Below, in pieces: positions 7,932 to 15,861 of a DNA stretch of 64,000 bases. The stretch comes from CAIKMD01 sp035552195 (GTDB lineage: Bacteria; Pseudomonadota; Alphaproteobacteria; ATCC43930; CGMCC-115725). Positions within the stretch are counted from its first letter, which is position 1. Each line of letters begins with the position of its first letter. The notes under the pieces were generated by a model. The model was not told where the DNA came from and did no database searches. It was given only the letters and a program-made list of their open reading frames with translations. The translations under genes were made by a program, and so were the position numbers. The stretch covers positions 1 through 64,000 of the forward strand of contig DASZLU010000057.1 of assembly GCA_035552195.1 (NCBI GenBank), in the 5' to 3' direction.

Positions 7932-8933
7932 TCATGCTGCCGGCGGGATTTCCCGCGGCACCACCGGCAGAGTGAGCTTCAGCTCGCGCCGTAATACAAC
8001 CATCGGCACCGAGACACCGAGGCGATCCTCGACCAGCAAGCGATGCAGCTCGTCGATATTTCCGGTCGGATGACCGTCGAGCTCGACGATGATGTCACCA
8101 CTCAAGAGTCCAGCCGCCGCGGCTGCGCCGTCTTGCGCGACGCTTTGCGCCTGCACGCCGCTTTCGCGCGCCAATTCATGGAAGCGCACGACTTTGCGCG
8201 CGATCGGCACGTTCTGTCCCGCGACACCGATATACGAGCGGCGCACGCGCCCTTCGCGAATCAACCGCGCGGCGACGAACTCGACCGTGTCGACCGAAAT
8301 CGAAAAGCAGATGCCTTGCGCCATCGCGATGATCGCGGTGTTGATGCCGATGATGTCGCCATTGGAATTGACCAGCGGGCCGCCGGAATTGCCGGGATTA
8401 AGCGCGGCGTCCGTCTGAATGACGCTGTCGATCAAGCGGCCGGAGCGCGAGCGCAAACTGCGGCCGAGCGCGCTGACCACGCCGGCAGTCACCGTGGCTT
8501 GAAAGCCGAAGGGATTGCCGATCGCGACCACGAGCTGGCCGACGCGCAGATCGCGCGACGAGCCGAGCCGCGCCCAGGCGGGTGTCTCGCCATTGAGACG
8601 GAGCACGGCGAGATCGGTGTCGGGGTCGTCGCCGACGATGCTGGCCGTCAGCGAATGGCCATCGGCGAAGGTCGCGGTGATGCGCTTGGCGCCGGCGATC
8701 ACGTGGCTGTTGGTCAGCACGTAGCCGTCGGGCGTGAAGACCACGCCGGAGCCGCTGCCGCCCGGGCCTTTCTGCGATTCGATCTGGAGATGCAGAACCG
8801 CCGGGCCGACCTTGTCGACGGCGCCCATCACCGCGCGCGAATAAGCGTCGAACGCGGTGAGGTCGTTGGCACCGGTACTGGCAGGAACATCGGAATCGGG
8901 TTGGAGCTGGTCGATCGTGTTGATGTTGCTCAT
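7932..8933 (-). CDS. HtrA-like trypsin-fold protease with PDZ domain, no signal peptide
   Basis: The ATG at 8933, preceded by AGAGGTG, gives 333 residues. Residues 35-220 are a trypsin-like domain with the full triad: H77 (LTNSHVIAG), D107 (DTDLAVLRL) and S183 (NPGNSGGPL). Residues 240-320 form a PDZ domain. Unlike DegP there is no N-terminal signal or membrane anchor, so the protein is probably cytoplasmic or exported by another route. It is the last of three minus-strand genes (pseudoprotease, LuxR-type regulator, this protease) spaced by under 50 bases. A substrate is not evident. Confidence 0.9.
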   Translation of the reverse strand: MSNINTIDQLQPDSDVPASTGANDLTAFDAYSRAVMGAVDKVGPAVLHLQIESQKGPGGSGSGVVFTPDGYVLTNSHVIAGAKRITATFADGHSLTASIVGDDPDTDLAVLRLNGETPAWARLGSSRDLRVGQLVVAIGNPFGFQATVTAGVVSALGRSLRSRSGRLIDSVIQTDAALNPGNSGGPLVNSNGDIIGINTAIIAMAQGICFSISVDTVEFVAARLIREGRVRRSYIGVAGQNVPIARKVVRFHELARESGVQAQSVAQDGAAAAAGLLSGDIIVELDGHPTGNIDELHRLLVEDRLGVSVPMVVLRRELKLTLPVVPREIPPAA

Positions 8934-8982
8934 GGACACCTCTGGGGACCTCAAATGGGAATGCCCAGCAGCTCCGACAAGG

Positions 8983-9588
8983 TTAGAGCATCACCATCCC
9001 CATGCGCGCGGCGCGGGCCAGTGCTTCGGTCCGCGTATCGGCATCGAGCTTGGTGAGGATCGAGGCGACGTGGAATTTTGCGGTGTGGAAGGAGATGCCG
9101 AGCCGCCGCGCGATCACCTTGTTCGAGGCGCCGTCGGCCATCGCCGCCAGCACTTCGCGCTCGCGCGGCGTGAGCGCGGGGACTTCATCGGGATCGCGGG
9201 GAGCGGACGGCGCTTCGACACCGGCCAGCGCCCGCAGCGTAAGATCAGGCAGCAGCCGCAAGCCCTGCCCCGCCAGCGCAATCGCCGCGCCGAGCGTTTC
9301 GGCGCTCGATTCGCGCGGCAATACCGCGGCTGCGCCAGCGAGGACGAGATCGGCGGCGTCGCTTTCATCGGCCAGGACGATGAGCCGCGCGGCGTGATCG
9401 CCGAGCGTACTCAAATCCTCGGCATTGAGTCCGTCCGCCACCGCGACGGCGATCGATCGGCGATCGAGCAGGCGTTGGAGCGCCACGACATCGCCGGCGC
9501 TATCGACCAGCACACCATTGGCACGCGCAATGGTCTCGAGAGCGCCCCTGCGGACGCTCTCGAGCGCGAAGATCGCGATGTTCGGCAT
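8983..9588 (-). CDS. LuxR/NarL-type regulator with degenerate receiver
   Basis: This 201-residue protein ends in a clear LuxR helix-turn-helix (about 138-195: LTPREREVLAAM, NKVIARRLGIS, HTAKFHVASILTKL). The first 120 residues have receiver-like alternation, but the acidic pocket is reduced (ALE where DD is expected), only D52 could be a phospho-acceptor, and the conserved lysine is replaced (VLPRESS). It may act without phosphorylation. It lies between two HtrA-like genes with gaps of 43 and 49 bases, so the three are likely one transcript. It may regulate that operon or sense its products; this is inference. Confidence 0.82.
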   Translation of the reverse strand: MPNIAIFALESVRRGALETIARANGVLVDSAGDVVALQRLLDRRSIAVAVADGLNAEDLSTLGDHAARLIVLADESDAADLVLAGAAAVLPRESSAETLGAAIALAGQGLRLLPDLTLRALAGVEAPSAPRDPDEVPALTPREREVLAAMADGASNKVIARRLGISFHTAKFHVASILTKLDADTRTEALARAARMGMVML

Positions 9589-9631
9589 CGCCCTTATGTG
9601 GGAGCGAAAGCGCCTGGCCCCAAGACCGGCA

Positions 9632-10507
9632 TTAGCGCGCCGGCCGCTCGCCGACGGTGAGGCTGATCTTCGTTGCCGCGCCGCCGCGGATGAGATCGAG
9701 TTCGACCGTCGTGCCGACCGATTCCGGCGTCATGAGATGCATCACCTGGCGCACGCGCGAGACCGGCTTGCCGTTCCAGGCGGTGATGACGTCGCCGACC
9801 AGCAGCCCGGCTTTCACCGCCGGCCCTTCCGGATCGAGACCCATCGCCAGCACGCCCGCAGGCTGCGCCACTGGCCTGAGGCCGGCACCGATATAACCGC
9901 GCGCGATATGGCCTTTGGCGAGAAGCTGATCGACGACGCGATCGATGGTCGAGCGCGGGATCGCCAGGGCGCGACGCCGCGGACCGGTCACCGCCATGCC
10001 GAGCACCGCGCCTTGGGTGCTGACCAGCGCGCTTCCTTCGGCGCTGGGCGCAAGGCGCAGATCGAGGCGGATGAGGTGGTCGATGGTGCCGCCGCGCCGG
10101 CTGTGCCAGGCGCCGCCCGCGACGGCGACCATGCCAGAGGCGGCGATGGTGCCGCGCTCATGCCGGCCGATGGCGAGCACGAGGTTTCCGGCGCGCAGAC
10201 TGGCCGCATCGCCCAGCGTCGCAACCGTCGCGCCGTCAGGCTGGAAGCGCAGCACGGCAATATCGGTGCTGGGATCACGGCCGGCGAGCATCGCCGGGTG
10301 AATCTTACCATCGGCGGTCATCACCTCGATGCCGTCATCGCGCTCGAGCGCTTCTTCGGCGGTGACGATAACGCCGGGGCGCCAATGAATGCCGCTGACC
10401 GGCCAGTGGCCGCCGCCGGCAACGGCGACGACGCCCGCCCCGGCACGCTCGGCGAGGTCGGCCAGACGATCAGAAAATTGGGTGAGGAAATCGGCGCTAT
10501 CGGACAT
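9632..10507 (-). CDS. HtrA-like pseudoprotease with PDZ domain
   Basis: The ATG at 10507, with GGAG upstream, gives 291 residues. The trypsin fold and PDZ order match the protease encoded two genes away. The triad is not intact: the histidine position (LTNSHVI in the active paralogue) reads VTAEEAL, so E52 replaces H. The serine position (NPGNSGGPL) reads APSAEGSAL, so E157 replaces S. Only D82 (STDIAVLRF) remains. The PDZ region (about 205-285, ARGYIGAGL through MTPESVGTTVELDL) looks intact. No signal peptide is seen. It probably binds rather than cleaves peptides, perhaps acting as adaptor or decoy for the active paralogue. Confidence 0.85.
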   Translation of the reverse strand: MSDSADFLTQFSDRLADLAERAGAGVVAVAGGGHWPVSGIHWRPGVIVTAEEALERDDGIEVMTADGKIHPAMLAGRDPSTDIAVLRFQPDGATVATLGDAASLRAGNLVLAIGRHERGTIAASGMVAVAGGAWHSRRGGTIDHLIRLDLRLAPSAEGSALVSTQGAVLGMAVTGPRRRALAIPRSTIDRVVDQLLAKGHIARGYIGAGLRPVAQPAGVLAMGLDPEGPAVKAGLLVGDVITAWNGKPVSRVRQVMHLMTPESVGTTVELDLIRGGAATKISLTVGERPAR

Positions 10508-10660
10508 GGAGGTCTCCAGTGGCTGCATGTCCCCGATATGGCGGCACGCCGGGCCCGGCGCCATCCGCCGGATGGCCAGGGCAGAGGCCGGGCCGGAAAG
10601 CGCTGCGGATCCCAACTAAAGCGCGGATTTCCGCGGCGAAACCCGCGTCTTCAAAGTTTC

Positions 10661-10805
10661 GTTAGCCGGTTTCAGGGCCTGCCCGGCCATCGCATCCGCA
10701 CGCTGCGCAACGGCGTCGACCGCAACATGTTCAAGCCGACAGCACGCGATGAAACGCGTGCCGAACTCGGTCTCGCCGGACCGACGTTGCTCTCGGTCGG
10801 GCAAA
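10661..10805 (+). pseudogene. Fragment of a family 4 glycosyltransferase
   Basis: On the plus strand, translation gives VSRFQGLPGHRIRTLRNGVD followed by RNMFKPTARDETRAELGL and AGPTLLSVGQ. This is the typical middle of GT4 glycosyltransferases (RNGVD-x-x-x-F-x-P, then a GPTLLSVG strand). It has no start, no donor-site EPFG motif, and diverges into prsR antisense sequence after about 10805. Roughly 48 codons survive. It lies directly beyond the 3' end of prsR, opposite in strand. GT4 enzymes are regular members of XrtA/PEP-CTERM exopolysaccharide clusters, so this is probably a relic of such a cluster. Confidence 0.7.
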
Positions 10806-10817
10806 TCCGCCTTTCGA

Positions 10818-12179
10818 TTACGACGCGACGTCGAGGCCGAGGCCTTCGAGCAGGCCGTAAAGCGTCGGACGGCTGATGCCGAGGAGCTTCGAGGCGCGCG
10901 AGAGATTTCCGTTGGTCTGGGCGAGTGCCATCTGCACGACGCCGCGTTCGGCGCGCGCCCGCGCCTCGCGCAGATCGAGCGAACCGTTCGGCAACTCCGC
11001 CGCCGCGAGTTCGAGATCGGCCGCCGAGATCGACTGGCCGTCGGCCATGACGACGGCGCGCTTCACGCGATTCTCCAGCTCGCGGACATTACCGCGCCAC
11101 GGATGGGTCGCGACCGCCGCCAGCGCGTCGGAGCCGAAGCCTTTGAGCTTGCGGTTGAACTGGCTGTTGAACTTCTTGAGGAAGTACGTCGCAAGCAGGA
11201 TGGCATCGCCCTCGCGCTCGCGCAGCGGCGGGATCACCATCCGCACTTCATTGAGGCGATAGTAGAGATCCTCGCGGAACTTGCCGGTCGCCATGAACTC
11301 GTCGAGATTCTGGTTGGTGGCGCAGACGATGCGCACATCGACCTGGATCGGACGATGGCCGCCGATGCGTTCGACCACTTGATCCTGGAGGAAACGCAAG
11401 AGTTTCACTTGCATCGGCATTGGTACGTCGCCGATTTCGTCGAGGAAGAGCGTGCCGTCATTGGCGCTTTCGATCTTGCCGATGGTCTGCTTCACCGCGC
11501 CGGTGAACGCGCCTTTCTCGTGCCCGAAGAGCTCGCTTTCGAGCAGGGTTTCGGGGATCGCGGCACAATTGATCGCTACGAACGGCTTCTTGGCGCGCGG
11601 ACTCAGGCGGTGGACCGCCTGCGCCAGGACCTCTTTGCCGGTACCGCTTTCGCCGAGCAGCAGCACGGCGACATCGGTCGGCGCGATCTTCTCGATGGTG
11701 CGCAAAGCGCGCGCCATCTGCGGGCTGGCCGCGACGATGCCGTCGATCGGCGAACGCGGCGTCAATTCGAGCAGACGGCGGTTTTCGCCTTCGAGCTCGG
11801 CAACGCGGGCGGCGCGCTCGAGCATCCGGCGCAACACTTCGACGTCGACCGGCTTCGAATAGAAATCGTAGGCGCCGAGGGCGATGGCGCGCAGCGCCGT
11901 CTCGTGGCTGTCCTGGCCGCTTGCAACGATGACTTTGGTTTCGGGTGCGGTCGCAAGGATCGCCTCGAGCGTGATCATGCCTTCGCGCGTCGTCTCGGGC
12001 TCGGGCGGAAGACCGAGGTCGAGGATCACGACCGGCGGACGCACGCGGCGGAACTCCGCGATCGCGGTTTCGCGGTTGCCGGTGACGGTCACGTCCCAAT
12101 CGGCGAGCGCCCAGCGGTATTGGCGGACGATGCCTTCGTCGTCCTCGACCAGGAGAACGGGGAGCTTGGTGTCTTTCAT
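10818..12179 (-). CDS. prsR: PEP-CTERM/XrtA-system sigma-54 response regulator
   Basis: The ATG at 12179 gives 453 residues: receiver (1-120, phospho-acceptor D54 in VILDLGLP), sigma-54 AAA+ domain (about 145-370) with Walker A GESGTGKE, the sigma-54 contact loop GAFTGA and Walker B FLDEIGD, and a C-terminal Fis-type helix-turn-helix (NLSRASKLLGISRPTLYGLL). The receiver LGLPPEPETTREG variant and its pairing with a PrsK kinase identify the PrsR family, which activates sigma-54 promoters of PEP-CTERM protein and exopolysaccharide genes. The prsK stop lies five bases upstream. No PEP-CTERM protein or exosortase gene was seen in the window. Confidence 0.9.
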   Translation of the reverse strand: MKDTKLPVLLVEDDEGIVRQYRWALADWDVTVTGNRETAIAEFRRVRPPVVILDLGLPPEPETTREGMITLEAILATAPETKVIVASGQDSHETALRAIALGAYDFYSKPVDVEVLRRMLERAARVAELEGENRRLLELTPRSPIDGIVAASPQMARALRTIEKIAPTDVAVLLLGESGTGKEVLAQAVHRLSPRAKKPFVAINCAAIPETLLESELFGHEKGAFTGAVKQTIGKIESANDGTLFLDEIGDVPMPMQVKLLRFLQDQVVERIGGHRPIQVDVRIVCATNQNLDEFMATGKFREDLYYRLNEVRMVIPPLREREGDAILLATYFLKKFNSQFNRKLKGFGSDALAAVATHPWRGNVRELENRVKRAVVMADGQSISAADLELAAAELPNGSLDLREARARAERGVVQMALAQTNGNLSRASKLLGISRPTLYGLLEGLGLDVAS

Positions 12180-12183
12180 CGTC

Positions 12184-14220
12184 TTAAGCCGCCGTCGAGA
12201 CGGCTCCTTCCTTTGCAAGCGGGAGAATGATTCGCATGGTCGTGCCGGCGCCCGGAGCGCTGATCACGTCAAGATCGCCACCCGCCATGCGCAGTAATTC
12301 GCGCGTCTGGTAAGCGCCGATGCCGTAGCCTTCTGCCTTGGTCGAGCGGAACGGCCGGAACAACTGGCCGTGAATGAAATCGATATCCATGCCCGCGCCC
12401 TGATCGGAAACGTCGATCAGAAGCTTGCCGTCACGGCATTTGAGGCCAAGCAGAATGCTCGCCCCGGCGGGCGAGGCTTCGATCGCGTTGTCGAGCAACA
12501 GCTTGACCGCCGAGGCGAGTTGCACCTCCGCCATCCTGACGGACGCGGTCTTGACCTCGAAAGCGCATTGGATATGCGCGAGGCCGGCACCGCGCTCGTC
12601 GAGCATGCGCCGCAGCGCGGGAACCGCGTCGATCGTCGCGATCACCAGTTCGCCGGCGGGTTCACGGATGTGATTGGCGCGAAGCTGTGCCAGAAGATCG
12701 TTCATCCGGGTGACCGAGTGGCGAATGGTCGCGAACGCGTCGGCGCGGAAATCCGGATTGTCGCCGTGGCGCTCGGCATTGATCGTGACCATGCGCAGCT
12801 GCGCCGCGAGATTCTTGATGTCATGCGCGACGAAGGCGAAGCGCTGGGCGTAATCCTGCATCCGGCGCGAATCTTGAAGCTGCTGGCCGAGCCGTTCTTC
12901 GGCGACGTAGCTGGCCGCTTGCCGGCCGAGGGCGCGCAGCAGCTCGAAGCTTTCCCAATTGAGCTCGAACGGTGCCCGCGAGCGCGCCAGGGTGATGAAG
13001 CCGATAAGCTGACCGTGAGCTACGAGCGGCACGGCGAGCCAACATTCGCCGAGCGCGGCATAGGCGCGGCCGCGATGAAATTCCTGAATCCAACGTCCGC
13101 CGCGGAATCCCCTGACGACGACGCTGTCGGCCGGCTCGCTCGCATCGCTGGGGAGGCGCATGTTCCACACCGAGACCGGTACGAAATCGCCATCGATGCC
13201 GTCGCGCAGCCAGAGCGCACCGCCCTGGGCGTCGACGACGTTGGCGATGCCCTCGATGACGCGATGCTTCAGATCTTCGTCGGCGTCGCGTGTCGACAGC
13301 AGGTCGATGAAGCTCATCCACTCGACGCGGTAGTCGTATCGCTGGGAGAAAAAATTTCGGGCGATGAGATATTTGAGCCGCGCTTTGACACTGCCCGACG
13401 AGACGATCGAGACGAGTACGAGGATGCTGCCGAAGAGCGCCGTCACCTGCACGACCCGGCCCCAATCGCCGCCCCGATCGCGCAATAGCCCGGCGACGGT
13501 GACGATGGCGAGGAGGAAAACGCCGGACGCGATGAGCGTCAGGCTATGAAGGACCACGCTTTGCGAGAGATGGAGCTCAACCTTCCAGCCGCGATTGCGG
13601 CGCAAGGTCAGGGCGAGGAACGGTGCGACCAGGCAAGCGACCGCGGGATGGGCGATGGCGAAAAGGTCGCTGACCCAGCCGAACAGCAGCGCATCGGAAT
13701 AGAGGAAGAGCTGATAGGCGAAGAGACCGCCGAGCGCGATACACAGCGGCACCACGTTCCATTGCCGGCGAACCGAGATGTTGCGATAGAGATTCTCGAC
13801 CAGTAGCAGGCCGAACACCGCCATCGCCTCGCGGCCGATGATCTGTGCTTGCGTCAGCGCGCCCGCGCCGTGCGTCGCCGCGGTCAGGATGTCGTTCCAG
13901 AGCACGAAGCAGCCGACGGTCGCCGGCACCGCCAACAGGACGAGGCGCAGCCGCGGATCGAAATGGGCGTTGACGGTCGGTGCGACGAGCAGCGAGAGGA
14001 AGATCGTCCAGATGTCGAGCGACGCGACTTCGAGCGCCGGCCGCGCAGCCGTCAGCATCGCCCCGCCGCCGAACACGGCGAGCGCCCAGATGGCCGTCAG
14101 CGCGCAGGCGAGCGATGCAAGCGCGGTCTCGCGGCTCCAGGGTCGACGCGTCAGCGTCAGCGCCAGCAGACCGGCATAGACGACAGCACAGAAGAGGGCA
14201 GCAGCGCCTGCAACTGTCAT
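12184..14220 (-). CDS. prsK: PEP-CTERM/XrtA-system sensor histidine kinase
   Basis: The ATG at 14220 (a GTG five codons earlier is the alternative) gives 678 residues. The N-terminal third holds about eight or more membrane helices. A GAF-like sensor domain follows (about 290-445), then an unusual DHp helix with H466 in VAHDIKNLAAQL, and an ATPase domain with DNAIEASP, DQGAGMD and GYGIGAYQTREL. This order and the HDIKN box are characteristic of PrsK. It is coupled to prsR immediately downstream. The start lies only four bases after the stop of a sugar-transferase relic, the gene usually found upstream of prsK. Confidence 0.9.
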   Translation of the reverse strand: MTVAGAAALFCAVVYAGLLALTLTRRPWSRETALASLACALTAIWALAVFGGGAMLTAARPALEVASLDIWTIFLSLLVAPTVNAHFDPRLRLVLLAVPATVGCFVLWNDILTAATHGAGALTQAQIIGREAMAVFGLLLVENLYRNISVRRQWNVVPLCIALGGLFAYQLFLYSDALLFGWVSDLFAIAHPAVACLVAPFLALTLRRNRGWKVELHLSQSVVLHSLTLIASGVFLLAIVTVAGLLRDRGGDWGRVVQVTALFGSILVLVSIVSSGSVKARLKYLIARNFFSQRYDYRVEWMSFIDLLSTRDADEDLKHRVIEGIANVVDAQGGALWLRDGIDGDFVPVSVWNMRLPSDASEPADSVVVRGFRGGRWIQEFHRGRAYAALGECWLAVPLVAHGQLIGFITLARSRAPFELNWESFELLRALGRQAASYVAEERLGQQLQDSRRMQDYAQRFAFVAHDIKNLAAQLRMVTINAERHGDNPDFRADAFATIRHSVTRMNDLLAQLRANHIREPAGELVIATIDAVPALRRMLDERGAGLAHIQCAFEVKTASVRMAEVQLASAVKLLLDNAIEASPAGASILLGLKCRDGKLLIDVSDQGAGMDIDFIHGQLFRPFRSTKAEGYGIGAYQTRELLRMAGGDLDVISAPGAGTTMRIILPLAKEGAVSTAA

Positions 14221-14224
14221 GGAC

Positions 14225-14332
14225 TTATCGGGCACCTTCGCTGAAAAGGATGACGCGTGTCGTATGCACCAGGATCGCGAAATCGAGGAAAAGCGCGCGG
14301 TTCTTCACGTACCCGAAACGAGCCCAAGGAGT
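14225..14332 (-). pseudogene. C-terminal tail of an XrtA-type sugar transferase (relic)
   Basis: On the minus strand the frame ending at TAA 14225-14227 reads RFGYVKNRALFLDFAILVHT followed by TRVILFSEGAR. This is the hallmark C-terminus of the bacterial sugar transferases that start exopolysaccharide synthesis in XrtA/PEP-CTERM clusters (Y-x-x-K-N-x-S/A-L-F-x-D pattern, ending G-A-R). Upstream of about 14332 the similarity stops and the frame closes at 14396-14398, so only about 35 codons remain. The fragment abuts prsK exactly as the intact gene normally does, which supports the call. Confidence 0.72.
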
Positions 14333-14339
14333 TCGCTGC

Positions 14340-14669
14340 TTTTGCCGGCTGCAGAAAGCGACGCCCCGCCCCCGACTTGCAATCGATGCTATACCCTATG
14401 TCAAAGAAGTTTCCAAGTAACAAAGTTCGCGTGTATAGATAATAACCATGTATTCCGGTGTTAAATCAATAATACTACCCGAAACCGGTAATTAAGGTTA
14501 ATATATACTGAACTCGATATTCGAATACTTGGTTAACGCGACCGTTACGATTAACACTGCGTAAAGCCGGGCGACGCCACGAGAGCATGCAAACGCGCGC
14601 GCCGACGGCGCGCAAACGCCGGCGATCGCGATTGGTCGGAGGACCGCCGCAGCCGGTCGCGCGCCGCGG
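14340..14669. other. AT-rich non-coding stretch upstream of the prsK relic
   Basis: No gene is seen here. Positions about 14400-14560 are much richer in A+T than the surroundings and contain an imperfect inverted repeat (GTTAA 14532-14536, TTAAC 14551-14555). It may contain the old promoter of the lost sugar-transferase gene that still drives prsK, or be incoming DNA. The part after 14575 is GC-rich and precedes the end of the TRAP binding-protein gene. Confidence 0.5.
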
Positions 14670-15677
14670 TTAGCGCCCCGCCTCGACATCGGCGTAGAGC
14701 TGGCGATAGGTCGCCAGAACCTTCTCGCCGCCGGGAACGCCTGCCGCCCAGTCTTTGATCAGCGGTTCTGTCCGGGTTTCCCAGGCAGCCAGGGTTTCCG
14801 GCGGCAGATCCTTGATCGTGTGCTTGCCCGAAGCCGCCAGGGTCGCCTGCATGCTGATCCCGTCCTGACGCCAAGCCTCGCCGGCGAAGCGGCTTTGCCC
14901 TTCGCCGCCGTTGGCGTCGAGCGCGGCGCGCAGTGGCGGCGGCAGGTTTTCGTATTTCTTCTTTGCCATGAAGAACATCGCCGGCGCCACGCCGAGCGGG
15001 GCGAGTATGTGATAGGACGATACTTCGGCGAGGTGATACGGCGCGAAGGCCGACCATGAGGTGATGAGCCCGTCGATCGCGCCGCGCTGCAGCCCATCAT
15101 ACATATTCTCGGCCGGCAGCGAGACCGGCGCGCCCCCCAGGAACTGGACCATCTGCGAATTCACCTTGCCGGTCACACGAATCTTGAGGCCGGAAAGATC
15201 GTTGAGGGCCGGCGGCGTCTTGTTGAAATGGAGATAGCTGGGCCCGAGCAAGTTCAGCCAGAGCGGCACGACCTGGTCATACTCTTTGTCGAGCAAGCCG
15301 GTCTTATAGAGACGCCAGAGCGCGACCGAGCCAACCGTGTTGTCCTTCACGATGAACGGCAGGACGACGACTTCGGTCAGCGGAAACTTGCCGGCGATGA
15401 GAGCTTGCTGGCCGAAACCGATCTGAACGACATCATCGAGCACGCGCTCATAGACGTTCTGGAAATTGGCAAGGGTGCCGCCTTCGCGGATTTCGACCAC
15501 GCCGGTGCCCTGCGAGGCGTCGCTGACGCGTTTCGCCCACTCGCCGAAGAACGCTCCGGCATGCGAGGTGCTCGTGCTTTGCGACGGGAAGAGCAGGCGC
15601 ACCTGGGCGGAGGCCGGCGTCGCGGTCGCCACGGCGGCGAGCGCAGCCGCGGCCAGCGCGAAAATTCGCAGCTTCAT
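14670..15677 (-). CDS. TRAP transporter solute-binding protein (DctP family)
   Basis: The ATG at 15677, with GGAAGAGG upstream, gives 335 residues and a clean signal peptide (MKLRIFALAAAALAAVATAT, cut after PASA). The mature part has DctP-family features: the N-terminal LLFPSQSTSTSHAG strand, YERVLDDVVQIGFG, LSGLKIRVTGKVNSQMVQFL with the arginine that pairs with a carboxylate ligand, and GAIDGLITSW. It is a periplasmic receptor for an organic-acid TRAP transporter, yet no DctQ or DctM membrane gene is nearby. A similar orphan is encoded at 32735-33742. The ligand is unknown. Confidence 0.9.
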   Translation of the reverse strand: MKLRIFALAAAALAAVATATPASAQVRLLFPSQSTSTSHAGAFFGEWAKRVSDASQGTGVVEIREGGTLANFQNVYERVLDDVVQIGFGQQALIAGKFPLTEVVVLPFIVKDNTVGSVALWRLYKTGLLDKEYDQVVPLWLNLLGPSYLHFNKTPPALNDLSGLKIRVTGKVNSQMVQFLGGAPVSLPAENMYDGLQRGAIDGLITSWSAFAPYHLAEVSSYHILAPLGVAPAMFFMAKKKYENLPPPLRAALDANGGEGQSRFAGEAWRQDGISMQATLAASGKHTIKDLPPETLAAWETRTEPLIKDWAAGVPGGEKVLATYRQLYADVEAGR

Positions 15678-15861
15678 CCTCTTCCATCCCCCTCGCGGCC
15701 GATGACCCGATCCGTGTTCTTGGACGAACCGAACGCTAAAGCCGCGCGGCCCATTGTCAACACAGCGAGGTGGGGAACGCAGCGCGCCGCTTGATCCGGC
15801 ACGCGCGGGCGAGCAAGCTGCCGAGGCATAACGCGCGCGTGGCGTCACAAGGGAGACAAAA

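Noticed and set aside
10749..12230. 493-codon plus-strand frame opposite prsR
   Set aside because: Antisense shadow of prsR with no domain pattern; only the short stretch before 10805, outside prsR, has real glycosyltransferase similarity.
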